Notes under the pieces: model-generated
Told to the model about the DNA's origin: nothing
The model's input: only the letters and a program-made list of their open reading frames with translations
Database searches by the model: none
Position numbers and translations under genes: made by a program
Part shown: one piece after another, positions 18,199-25,757 of the stretch
Position numbering within the stretch: position 1 is the stretch's first letter
Layout: every line of letters begins with the position of its first letter
Source: Candidatus Rokuibacteriota bacterium
GTDB lineage: Bacteria; Methylomirabilota; Methylomirabilia; Rokubacteriales; CSP1-6
NCBI GenBank assembly: GCA_016193045.1
Contig: JACPSW010000093.1
Location: 1-48,242 of the forward strand
Direction of reading: 5' to 3'
DNA length: 48,242 nucleotides

Positions 18199-18416
18199 GA
18201 CTTGGAGGCTCATCCTCCCGTAAAGTTTCCTGGAATCCCGAAAGCGTCATGAACGCAGAAAAGAGCAGCGTGCAGAAAAAAGGATGTTCGACTGACATGT
18301 GGACCGTCCTTCAAAAGGACCAAACTAGCATTCTCTACGAATGGCAGAAGCTATCAGCGGATGAAAGAAGAGAGGCGATTGAGAATTTATCAAAGGCCAG
18401 AGTGGTTCACGGCTGA
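18195..18416 (+). CDS. Hypothetical 73-residue protein
   Basis: ATG 18195 has AGGAG 4 nt upstream and overlaps the previous small frame. The product is hydrophilic, with two cysteine-free basic segments and one cysteine in KKGCSTDMWTVLQKDQTSIL. Its C-terminal half (EWQKLSADERREAIENLSKA) should be helical. It ends 36 bp before the molybdenum-hydroxylase gene, which has a weak ribosome site of its own. The codon use and lower GC differ from the neighbours, as in acquired DNA. Function is unknown. Confidence 0.45.
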   Translation: MRLGGSSSRKVSWNPESVMNAEKSSVQKKGCSTDMWTVLQKDQTSILYEWQKLSADERREAIENLSKARVVHG

Positions 18417-18452
18417 GACTCCGAACGAAGGGCCTCAGCTTTCATAACTCCA

Positions 18453-20702
18453 ATGAGACGAGAACCACGCGTCATCGGTAAGCCCACACGGTGTACCGAC
18501 GGCCTGGAGAAAGTGACGGGCGCCGCCCGGTACACGGAGGACATCCGGCTCCCCGGGATGCTGTACGCCCGTCTGCTCCTGAGCCCCCATCCCCACGCGC
18601 GCGTCGTGCGTCTTGACCGGACGGATGCCTTGCGCGTGCCTGGGGTCGTCGCAGTCGTCACCGAAGCCGACCTGCCCGAGGGCGTGTCCAGCGAGTTCAT
18701 GGCCGAGGAGGAGGTCCGCTACACCGGCCAGCCGGTGGCCGCGGTCCTGGCCGAGTCGGAGGCGGCGGCGGCGGACGGCCTGGAGCGGCTGGCCGCCGCG
18801 GTGGAGTACAGCGAACTGCCCGCGGTGCTCACGCCCGCGGAGGCGATGCGGGACGGGGCGCCGCTGGTGAGTGAGGCCCCCGAGGAAGATGAAGACACGG
18901 AGATGCAGGCCCACGCGACGATCGCGGCGGAAGGGGTCAAAGAGCCGAAGCCCAGCAACGTGGCCGACCGCTACCACTTCGCGCGGGGCGACGTGGCCCG
19001 GGGATTGCGCGAGGCGGATCTGGTGGTGGAGCGGACGTACACCACGTCGCGGATCCACCAGGCCTACCTGGAGCCCCATGCGACTGTGGCGGCGATCGAT
19101 CCCGTCACGGGCGGGATCACCGTGTACGCCTCCACGCAGGGGCACTTCGAGGTCCGGGATGCGGTGGCCGAGGCGCTGGGGCGGCCGCAGCACGAGGTGC
19201 GCGTCGTGCCGATGGCGGTCGGCGGCGGGTTCGGCGGGAAGTTCGCCTTCTTCGAGCCGCTGGTGGCGGCCCTGGCCGTGACCGTGAGGCGGCCGGTGCG
19301 GCTGGTCCTCACGCGCCACGAGGACTTCCTGATGAGCAACCCCGGTCCCGAGTGCACGATCCGGCTCAAGACCGGGGTGAAGCGCGACGGCACGCTGGTG
19401 GCGCTCCAGGCTCGGATCGTCTTCGACTCCGGGGCTGCGTCCGGGGCGCCGGCATCGATCGCGGGGATCCTGCTGGGCGGCTACTACCGGGTGCCGCATC
19501 TGGACATCGAGGCCCTGGAAGTTCTGACCCACAAGCCGCCGAACGGGGCGTACCGCGCGCCCGGGGCGCCGCAGGCGACCTTCGCCATCGAGTCCCAGAT
19601 GAACGTGATGGCGGCCGAGCTCGGCCTCGATCCCGTCGAATTCCGCCTGATGAATGCGGTGAACCCGGGCGATCCGATGCCCAACGGCCGTCCCTGGGCG
19701 CCGATGGGGCTGCGCCCGGTGCTGGAGGCGCTCCGCGACCACCCACACTGGCGCGCGCGCGAGAAGGCCGACGGCGTGGGGTACGGGGTGGCGATCGGCG
19801 GGTGGCCCGGCGGACTGGACTCCGCCAGCGCCTGCGTGCGCGCCAACACGGACGGCACGTTCCAGGTGGTGCTCGGCATCGTGGACCTCACCGGGACGGC
19901 GACGACCATGCAGCTGATCGCGGCGGAGGTCCTGGGGGTGCCGCCGGAGAGGGTCCGCGTGGCGATCGCCGATACGGATCACGCCCCCTACGCCGGGCCG
20001 ACCGGAGGGAGCAAGACGACCTACACGATCGGCGCCGCGGTCAAGCTGGCGGCGGAGGATGCCCGCCGCCAGATCCTGAGCATCGCCGCCGCCGAGCTCG
20101 AAGCCTCGCCGGACGACCTGGAGATCACCGACGGGAAGGTGCAGGTGCGCGGTACGCCGCAGAAGGCGATCCCGCTCGCCGAGATCGCGGAGGAGAGCAT
20201 GCGGTTCGGGGCGAAGTACCCGCCGGTGTTCGGCAACGGCCAGCTCCCCTCGCCGGAATCATCGCCGGGGTTCGCGGCCCACCTGGCGAAAGTGCGCGTG
20301 GACCGCGAGACCGGGCAGGCGCGGCTGCTCGACTACGTCGTGATCCAGGACGTGGGCTTCGCCATCAACCCGGCGGCCGTCGAGGGGCAGATGCGCGGGG
20401 GCGCGGTCCAGGGCATCGGCTGGGGGTTGCTGGAGGGGATGGTCTACGACGAGCACGGCACGCTGGCGAACGGAACGTTCGCCGACTACGCGATCCCGAA
20501 GGCGGCCGATGTCCCGCCGATGGACATCGTGATGGTGGAGGTTCCCTCGGACAGCGGTCCGTTCGGAGCCAAAGGCGTGGGCGAACCGCCGGTCATTCCG
20601 GGGGCTGCGGCCATCGCCAATGCCATCGCGGATGCGGTGGGCGTGCGGATTACGGACTTGCCCATTACCCCGCAGCGGATCGTCCGTTCTCTGCCCAGGT
20701 GA
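18453..20702 (+). CDS. Molybdenum hydroxylase large subunit (xanthine dehydrogenase/aldehyde oxidase family)
   Basis: The 749-residue protein is a molybdopterin-binding catalytic subunit. KVTGAARYTEDIRLPGMLYA marks the N-terminal domain. AVGGGFGGKF is the molybdopterin loop, PNGAYRAPGAPQATFAIES is an active-site segment, and GPFGAKGVGEPP provides the catalytic glutamate, Glu711. It lacks the AYRCSFR signature of true CO dehydrogenase, so it should oxidise an aldehyde, purine or other heterocycle. The FAD-binding medium and 2Fe-2S small subunits that normally pass electrons on are missing from both sides. Two tiny ORFs precede it, and its 3' end overlaps the convergent hydrolase by 38 bp. The substrate cannot be predicted. 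Confidence 0.9.
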   Translation: MRREPRVIGKPTRCTDGLEKVTGAARYTEDIRLPGMLYARLLLSPHPHARVVRLDRTDALRVPGVVAVVTEADLPEGVSSEFMAEEEVRYTGQPVAAVLAESEAAAADGLERLAAAVEYSELPAVLTPAEAMRDGAPLVSEAPEEDEDTEMQAHATIAAEGVKEPKPSNVADRYHFARGDVARGLREADLVVERTYTTSRIHQAYLEPHATVAAIDPVTGGITVYASTQGHFEVRDAVAEALGRPQHEVRVVPMAVGGGFGGKFAFFEPLVAALAVTVRRPVRLVLTRHEDFLMSNPGPECTIRLKTGVKRDGTLVALQARIVFDSGAASGAPASIAGILLGGYYRVPHLDIEALEVLTHKPPNGAYRAPGAPQATFAIESQMNVMAAELGLDPVEFRLMNAVNPGDPMPNGRPWAPMGLRPVLEALRDHPHWRAREKADGVGYGVAIGGWPGGLDSASACVRANTDGTFQVVLGIVDLTGTATTMQLIAAEVLGVPPERVRVAIADTDHAPYAGPTGGSKTTYTIGAAVKLAAEDARRQILSIAAAELEASPDDLEITDGKVQVRGTPQKAIPLAEIAEESMRFGAKYPPVFGNGQLPSPESSPGFAAHLAKVRVDRETGQARLLDYVVIQDVGFAINPAAVEGQMRGGAVQGIGWGLLEGMVYDEHGTLANGTFADYAIPKAADVPPMDIVMVEVPSDSGPFGAKGVGEPPVIPGAAAIANAIADAVGVRITDLPITPQRIVRSLPR

Positions 20703-21330
20703 TCGCGGCGCGACAGGCCGCAGCGAGGGCGTCGAGCGCGTCCCCGAAGAAGTGGTCGGTGTCGAGGAGCTCCCGCCAGGGCCTCGCGGGCAGCGAGGCG
20801 CATAGCGCCTCCAGCCTGGCGGGGCTGGAGAACTCGTCGTGGCGGCCGGCGATGAACGCGAGACGACAGCGGGCCTGACGGAGGAACGCGAAGTCGGAGA
20901 GGCTCAGCGGTGGCGCGATGCCGAGGTACCACGTGACCCGCGCATCCGCGGCCGCCACCTGGCCGCCCACCACGCTCCCGAACGAGTAGCCGGCCACCGC
21001 CTGGATCGAGAGGGGGCCGCCGAGCGTCTCCGCCAGGAACGCCAGCGCCCCGGTGACGTCCGCCAGTTCGGCCCGCCCCTCTCCGTGGGTCCCCTCGCTC
21101 CCGCCGACGCCCCGGAAATTGAAGGCGAGCGTCGTGTACCCGGCTTCGTGCAAGGCCTGCTCCGCCGTCAGGATCACCGGCGTGAGCATCGATCCCCCGT
21201 AGTGCGGATGGGGATGGCAGAGCACGACCGCGCGGTTCTGCGCGCCGGGGGTGAGGCGGCCCTCGAGCCGCAGGCCGTCAGCGGACGGGAACCGGAGGAG
21301 CCTCGCGTGGCGCGGGAGCCGGAAGGGCAT
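20665..21330 (-). CDS. Alpha/beta hydrolase
   Basis: The 221-residue cytoplasmic protein has a canonical alpha/beta-hydrolase pattern: VVLCHPHPHYGGSM near the oxyanion region, FNFRGVGGSEG, and nucleophile Ser116 in AGYSFGS. Asp165 (GRHDEF) and His193 (DTDHFF) are the likely remaining triad members. HPHPxxGG is typical of a bacterial group annotated as dienelactone hydrolase-like or CocE/NonD-type esterases. It starts 5 bp after the cupredoxin gene's stop, so it is the last member of the minus-strand operon. It overlaps the convergent molybdenum-hydroxylase gene tail to tail. The ester or acyl substrate is unknown. Confidence 0.85.
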   Translation of the reverse strand: MPFRLPRHARLLRFPSADGLRLEGRLTPGAQNRAVVLCHPHPHYGGSMLTPVILTAEQALHEAGYTTLAFNFRGVGGSEGTHGEGRAELADVTGALAFLAETLGGPLSIQAVAGYSFGSVVGGQVAAADARVTWYLGIAPPLSLSDFAFLRQARCRLAFIAGRHDEFSSPARLEALCASLPARPWRELLDTDHFFGDALDALAAACRAAITWAENGRSAAG

Positions 21331-21335
21331 GCGCG

Positions 21336-22016
21336 CTAGGGTTCAGAAGGGCGGACGATGAAGGCGCCCTTGGCGACCATCCACTTGTGGCCCCAGCCGC
21401 AGGTGCCCGCGCCGTCCATCCCCGAGTCCACGCAGAGGACGTCGTAGGCGCCCACCCGCTTGGCCGTGAAGGTGACGGTCTTGATCGTGGGATCGTTGCG
21501 CTCGACGGCCTCGCGGAGGGTCGCCGGACCGCCCTCCCGGAAGGGCCGCGTGTTGAGGACTGCCGTCACGTTGGTCGTGACGTAGACGGGGAGCCCGGTG
21601 ATGCCGACGATGTGCTCGACGTTGCCGAGGGCGAAGTCCTCCAGGATCTTCTTGCGAACCTGAGGATCCCCGGCGGGGAGGCCGCCGATGGGCGCGCGGA
21701 GGGACCGCTCGGCGTACTCGAGGACCATCTCCCGGGGGAGCGCCTGGGACGGCACGATGTAGAGCGTGACGGGCTCGCCGGCCTTCACCTCCATGGCCGG
21801 GACCTCGGCGAAGGTCCGGTCGTAGAAGGCGTAGCCGTAGTGGTAGGCGACGACGTAGAAGACGGCGCCGGCTCGCCCGGCGTCACGGGGCGCGGGCGGG
21901 AACTTCCCCAGGAACGCGAGCACCACGAGGCCGGTCAGCACGCTGAGACCGAGGGCGGTGGCTGCGGTGAGGGCGGGATGCCGGACTCGTCGAGGCGTCT
22001 CCGGGGGCGCCGGCAT
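21336..22016 (-). CDS. Membrane-anchored CuA-like cupredoxin with enlarged metal loop
   Basis: A 226-residue protein with one N-terminal membrane anchor (about 17-37) and a periplasmic cupredoxin-like domain. Candidate copper ligands follow the subunit-II pattern: His135 in NVEHIVGITGLPVYV, Cys195, Cys206, His210 and Met213 in the C-terminal loop. In classic CuA the two cysteines are four residues apart (CxxxCGxxHxxM). Here they are eleven apart (CVDSGMDGAGTCGWGHKWM), so the loop has seven extra residues. It lies downstream of a Fe-S membrane protein and a normal CuA protein in one operon. An electron-transfer role is inferred. A repeat element separates it from the upstream gene and its edge provides GGGGG just before the ATG. 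Confidence 0.72.
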   Translation of the reverse strand: MPAPPETPRRVRHPALTAATALGLSVLTGLVVLAFLGKFPPAPRDAGRAGAVFYVVAYHYGYAFYDRTFAEVPAMEVKAGEPVTLYIVPSQALPREMVLEYAERSLRAPIGGLPAGDPQVRKKILEDFALGNVEHIVGITGLPVYVTTNVTAVLNTRPFREGGPATLREAVERNDPTIKTVTFTAKRVGAYDVLCVDSGMDGAGTCGWGHKWMVAKGAFIVRPSEP

Positions 22017-22024
22017 CTAACCCC

Positions 22025-22227
22025 CATTATTCACGAACGATCGTCGCCGGCGGCGGGCGGGTCCTGTCACAGGGCGCAGCCCCCGCGGGTCCGGCTCCGT
22101 CACCCACTCGCCCGAACGCCGCGCTGCGCGCGGCGGACGGGACGAGGGGGGCCCACTGCGCGCGGCCCCGCGGGGACCGCACCCCGCGCCACCCGCCCGG
22201 TCGTGCCATGGCCTTTCATGAATAATG
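22025..22227. repeat. 203-bp MITE-like element with terminal inverted repeats
   Basis: CATTATTCACGAAC at 22025-22038 and TTTCATGAATAATG at 22214-22227 are inverted copies (12 of 14). The GC-rich interior also carries partly inverted segments, such as CGGGCGGGT on the left and its complement near the right. It separates two genes of an otherwise tightly joined operon, and no credible ORF lies in it. Confidence 0.6.
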
Positions 22228-22231
22228 CGCA

Positions 22232-23644
22232 CTAGAGCAGCGGTGCTCCGAGCATCCAGAGGCTCACCAGCGTCAGCACGACGCTGAGCCCCGCCATCGG
22301 CAGGAATGACGCCAGGGCGACCTCGCGGTCCTCGAAGAGCTTGAGCGAGATCCGGTGGAGGGCGAAGAGCGTGAAGAGGAGACCGCCGAGGAGCAGGAGG
22401 ATCTGGATCACATAGGTCTCCACAGGGCCCAGCAGGTGGAGGACGGTCACCCGCCCCGCCACCGCCCGGTTGAGGGGGAAGTCCAGCATCAGCGCCCGCG
22501 TGACGTCGCCGAGCGCCCCCAGGGTGCGGAGGGCGTGATCCAGGAGATCCGCCAGGAACTTGAAGAGGCCGAGGGGGATGAAGGCGTAGGCGTAGTGGAC
22601 GAAGAGCGCCCGAGCGGGCATGGCGCGCGCGCCGGCGGCGCGGCGCGAGAGATAACTGAAGCCGTAGACGAGGGCGACGCTGGCGCCGAGCCCGAGGGCG
22701 AAGAGAAGGCCCACGGCGACGAGGCGAGGCGGGTCGTTGGGGGGGATGCCCCGGGGCAGTACGCCGGCGAGGAGCCCCCGCACGGTGGGCAGCCACGCGA
22801 GCGTCACGAGGGGAATGAGCGTCGCCAGCCCGACCACGGTGACGGCCGCGAACGCGCCGTCGGCGCGCGGCCTGCGCATGGCCCACAAATCGCGGCCGGG
22901 CGCTCGAAGGCGGAGCCCGATGTTGTCGTGGCCGCAGCCTTTGACGCACTCCGAGCAGAGGATGCAGAAGAGGTTGGTGTCCATGGCGCCCCCGGGAAAC
23001 TCCCCCATGGGGCAGCCGTAGGTGGTGGCGTTGCCGCGGTAGCAGTCCTTGGTCGTGCAGTCGGCCCGGCAGACCTCCGCCTCCCGGCGCCGCAGCTCGA
23101 GCATCGAGAAGAGGGAGTTGAGCCCGATGAAGGCGGTGAGCGGGCAGACGTAGCGGCAGAACGCCCGGCGCTCGAAGACGAGGCCGACCCACGCCGAGGC
23201 CAGCGTCAGGACGGCGATGAGGCCCGCCGTCAGGCGCGGGCTGTTGGACATCCCGTAGCCGTTGTCGAGCCAGATGAAGGCCAGGAAGAGCCCAGTGGCG
23301 AGCCACAGGTTCCGGAGCCGCCGCGGCCACGGCAGCTCGAGGCCGGCCGTGTAGCGCGAGCGCCCCCAGAGGCGGAGCCGCTGGACCCACTCCCCGGCGG
23401 CCCCGATGGGGCAGACCAGGCACCAGGCCCGGCCCAGGAAGACGAAGGAGAGGAGGAGGGCGCCCCACCAGACGACCCAGGTGAAGACCGTCCCGAAGTT
23501 GAAGCCCGGATGGTCGATCCCGAGCCAGGTGGACGCCACGACGACGGCCACGATGAGGGCCGACGGCAGGATCGCCAGGAACTGGAACGGGCGAAGGCGA
23601 AGGGCCCGGCGGACGGGCGCGAGAACCAGGAGGTCGCGCGTCAT
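22232..23644 (-). CDS. NapH/NosR-like polyferredoxin membrane protein
   Basis: The 470-residue protein has several membrane helices and two cytoplasm-facing paired-cysteine motifs of the NapH/NosR type: CLVCP (Cys75, Cys78) and CRYVCP (Cys163, Cys167). A further cysteine-rich region with Cys192, 196, 201, 211, 227, 230, 233 and 237 looks able to hold two 4Fe-4S clusters. The second half has more helices, unlike short NapH proteins. It would carry electrons between the quinone pool or cytoplasm and periplasmic partners. It overlaps the CuA cupredoxin gene upstream (ATGA), so the two products are probably made together. In nos systems a NosR protein feeds NosZ, but no NosZ is present here. Confidence 0.8.
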   Translation of the reverse strand: MTRDLLVLAPVRRALRLRPFQFLAILPSALIVAVVVASTWLGIDHPGFNFGTVFTWVVWWGALLLSFVFLGRAWCLVCPIGAAGEWVQRLRLWGRSRYTAGLELPWPRRLRNLWLATGLFLAFIWLDNGYGMSNSPRLTAGLIAVLTLASAWVGLVFERRAFCRYVCPLTAFIGLNSLFSMLELRRREAEVCRADCTTKDCYRGNATTYGCPMGEFPGGAMDTNLFCILCSECVKGCGHDNIGLRLRAPGRDLWAMRRPRADGAFAAVTVVGLATLIPLVTLAWLPTVRGLLAGVLPRGIPPNDPPRLVAVGLLFALGLGASVALVYGFSYLSRRAAGARAMPARALFVHYAYAFIPLGLFKFLADLLDHALRTLGALGDVTRALMLDFPLNRAVAGRVTVLHLLGPVETYVIQILLLLGGLLFTLFALHRISLKLFEDREVALASFLPMAGLSVVLTLVSLWMLGAPLL

Positions 23645-24168
23645 GGGCCCGGAGGCCGGCGCCCCGCCGCGAGCGCCGCGAACGATCCCGCTGCGGCGAG
23701 GGCGAGGAGCGAGGCGATCCACGGCACCGTGGCGGCGGGGGTCGGGCCCGGGTCGCCGACGATGAGGCTCGCCTTCATGGAGGGATGCCCGAGGCCGCAG
23801 AAGGTGCTGCACTGGATCGGGTACTTCCCGGGCGGCAGCGCCACCTTCACGTCCGGCGAGCGCACCTCGCGGCCCGAGACGAGCTGGAGGTTGAGCCCCA
23901 GCTCGTTGATCGCAAAGCCGTGCTGGATGTCGTCGCTCACCACCCGGAACCGCACCGTCTCGCCCGGCTCCACGCGGATGACCTTCGGGCTGAACCCCCA
24001 CGCGTAGACGCGGATCGAGAACTCTCTGACGCCGTCGCGCCGCGCGCCCGGGGAGGCCGAGACGAGCGCCTGGGGGCCGTCGACGATCCAGATGGTGAGG
24101 GCCCCAAGCAGAAGGACCGCCGCCGCGGTGAGGAGCACGGAGCGAACGAGAGGTCGCCGCCAGTCCAC
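23641..24168 (-). CDS. CuA-type cupredoxin (COX subunit II-like), without an oxidase
   Basis: The 175-residue protein has an N-terminal membrane helix (about 11-29), a periplasmic cupredoxin domain and a second helix (about 149-168). The full CuA ligand set is visible: His83 in DDIQHGFAI, then Cys120, Cys124, His128 and Met131 in CSTFCGLGHPSM. This fits the two-copper centre of cytochrome oxidase subunit II or NosZ. No haem-copper subunit I or NosZ is next to it; the window's ba3 oxidase has its own subunit II 10 kb away. The gene is 7 bp downstream of the ABC ATPase gene and overlaps the Fe-S protein gene. An electron relay between the Fe-S protein and an unknown acceptor is inferred. Confidence 0.85.
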   Translation of the reverse strand: MDWRRPLVRSVLLTAAAVLLLGALTIWIVDGPQALVSASPGARRDGVREFSIRVYAWGFSPKVIRVEPGETVRFRVVSDDIQHGFAINELGLNLQLVSGREVRSPDVKVALPPGKYPIQCSTFCGLGHPSMKASLIVGDPGPTPAATVPWIASLLALAAAGSFAALAAGRRPPGP

Positions 24169-24175
24169 AACCGTC

Positions 24176-24943
24176 CTAGGCCCGGCCGATCTCTTTCCAG
24201 ATGCTCCGCTTCAGCGCCAGGAAGGCCGGCGAGAACCGCGTCTCCAGGGAGCGCGGCCGGGGCAGATCCACCGTCACCTCCACCTTGATCCGCCCCGGGC
24301 GCGGCGTGAACACGACGACCCGGTCGGCGAGGTAGATCGCCTCCTCGACGTCGTGGGTGACCAGGATCACCGTCTTCCGCTTCTCCTCCCACAGGAGGCT
24401 CAGCTGGTCCTGCATCTTGGAGCGGGTCTGGGCGTCGAGCAGGCCGAAGGGCTCGTCGAGGAGCAGGATGGCGGGGTCCGTGGCCAGGACCCGGGCCACC
24501 TCCACCATCTTGGACATCCCCCCCGACAGCTCCTTCGGGTAGGCGCCCTCGTAGCCCTCAAGCCCGATCAGCCTGACCAGCTCGGCGACGATCTTCTCGC
24601 GCTCCGAGGCCACGACGCCCTTCGCCAGCAGCCCGAACCCCAGATTGTCCCGCACGCTCATCCAGGGGAAGATCGCCTCTTCCTGGAAGACGTACCCGCG
24701 CTCGGGGCCGGGCCCCGTCACGGGCGCGCCATCGCAGAGCACGACGCCGCTCGTCGGACGGAGGAAGCCGGCGACGATGCGCACCAGGGTCGTCTTGCCC
24801 GAGCCGACGGGCCCCACGATCGCGAGGAACTCGTTGTCGTGGACGTCGAGGCTCACGCCGTCCAGGGCGCGGGTGGCCGTCTTGCCCTCGTAGACGTGGA
24901 CGACGTCGCGCATCTCCAGGCGGCGCCGGCGCGGCTCAGGCAT
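24176..24943 (-). CDS. ABC transporter ATP-binding protein (nitrate/sulfonate/taurine type)
   Basis: The 255-residue ATPase drives the two permeases encoded just upstream. It has Walker A (VGPVGSGKTTLVRI), a Q-loop (YVFQEEAIFPWMSV), the signature LSGGMSKMVEVAR, Walker B (AILLLDEPFG) and the switch histidine (LVTHDVEEA). Signature position five is Met where LSGGQ is usual. The family fits SsuB/TauC/NrtD-like uptake systems. Its start ATG 24943 overlaps the second permease gene by 8 bp. No substrate-binding protein gene is seen in the operon, so the ligand is unknown. Confidence 0.92.
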   Translation of the reverse strand: MPEPRRRRLEMRDVVHVYEGKTATRALDGVSLDVHDNEFLAIVGPVGSGKTTLVRIVAGFLRPTSGVVLCDGAPVTGPGPERGYVFQEEAIFPWMSVRDNLGFGLLAKGVVASEREKIVAELVRLIGLEGYEGAYPKELSGGMSKMVEVARVLATDPAILLLDEPFGLLDAQTRSKMQDQLSLLWEEKRKTVILVTHDVEEAIYLADRVVVFTPRPGRIKVEVTVDLPRPRSLETRFSPAFLALKRSIWKEIGRA

Positions 24944-25757
24944 CGGCGGGGCTCCGCTTCATCCAGCGGGTCGCCATCGCGTAGAGGCCCAGGGCGGCCG
25001 CGTCGCAGGCGAGCACGAGGACGCCGATCGTGACGATGCCCACGGCGATGGTGGAGACCCGCGGGTACGCGCCGGCCAGCGCCAGCAGGTAGCCGAGGCT
25101 GGGCATGGTCGCCTTGATGAGCTCGGCGACGACGACCGTCACCCACGCGAGCCCCAGCGCGATCCGGACGCTCGAGAGGATCTGCGGGAGCGCGGCCGGC
25201 CAGACGATTTTTCTCAGGATGAGCCCGTCGGAGGCGCCGAGCGATTTCGCGGCCTCCAGGTAGACGCGCGGCACGTCGCGCACCCCCTGGTAGGCGCCGA
25301 GGAGCGTGACGACGGCCACGGCGGTGGCGATGAGCAGGATCTTGGAGAGCTCGCCCAGGCCGAACCAGAGGGCGTAGAGGGGGAGGAGCGCGAGGGCCGG
25401 GGTGAAGCGGAAGAAGGTGACCCAGGGGTCCAGCAGCCACTCGAGCCGGGCGACCCGCGCCATCGAGAGGCCGAGCGGCACGCCGACCGCCGCGCCGAGC
25501 GCCAGCCCCTCCAGCACGCGCGCCGTGCTCACGAGGATGCTCCGCGGGAGGATCCCCGACTTGACGAGGAAGACCGCCTCCTCGAGCAGCGAGGCGTAGG
25601 GCGGCAGGAGCTCCACGTCCTCGATGTAGTGCGCGACCATCCAGATCCGCCGCGGGAGCAGCGCGCTCCCGATCTGGGAGGCGATCCCGTAGAGCACGGC
25701 CAGCACGCCGAGGGAGAGGAGGGCCCGCCAGAGCCGCCTTCGCCAGAGGCCGTTCAT
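24936..25757 (-). CDS. ABC transporter permease, SsuC/TauC-like (second permease)
   Basis: The 273-residue membrane protein has six or so hydrophobic segments. The EAA-type coupling loop is YLEAAKSLGASDGLILRKIVWPAALPQI, given here in parts as YLEAAKSLGAS and KIVWPAALPQI. It begins with ATG at 25757, overlapping the stop of the first permease gene (ATGA). The pair probably forms a heterodimer driven by the ATPase at 24176. Sequence resembles permeases of nitrate, sulfonate and thiamin-precursor importers; no substrate is implied by the neighbours alone. Confidence 0.9.
   Translation of the reverse strand: MNGLWRRRLWRALLSLGVLAVLYGIASQIGSALLPRRIWMVAHYIEDVELLPPYASLLEEAVFLVKSGILPRSILVSTARVLEGLALGAAVGVPLGLSMARVARLEWLLDPWVTFFRFTPALALLPLYALWFGLGELSKILLIATAVAVVTLLGAYQGVRDVPRVYLEAAKSLGASDGLILRKIVWPAALPQILSSVRIALGLAWVTVVVAELIKATMPSLGYLLALAGAYPRVSTIAVGIVTIGVLVLACDAAALGLYAMATRWMKRSPADA

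Noticed and set aside
18453..20702. Carbon-monoxide dehydrogenase large subunit (CoxL).
   Set aside because: The active-site signature of form I CoxL is absent and there are no CoxM or CoxS genes beside it.
21336..24168. A nitrous-oxide reductase (nos) cluster.
   Set aside because: CuA and NosR/NapH-like proteins are present, but there is no NosZ catalytic domain, NosD, NosF or NosL in the window.
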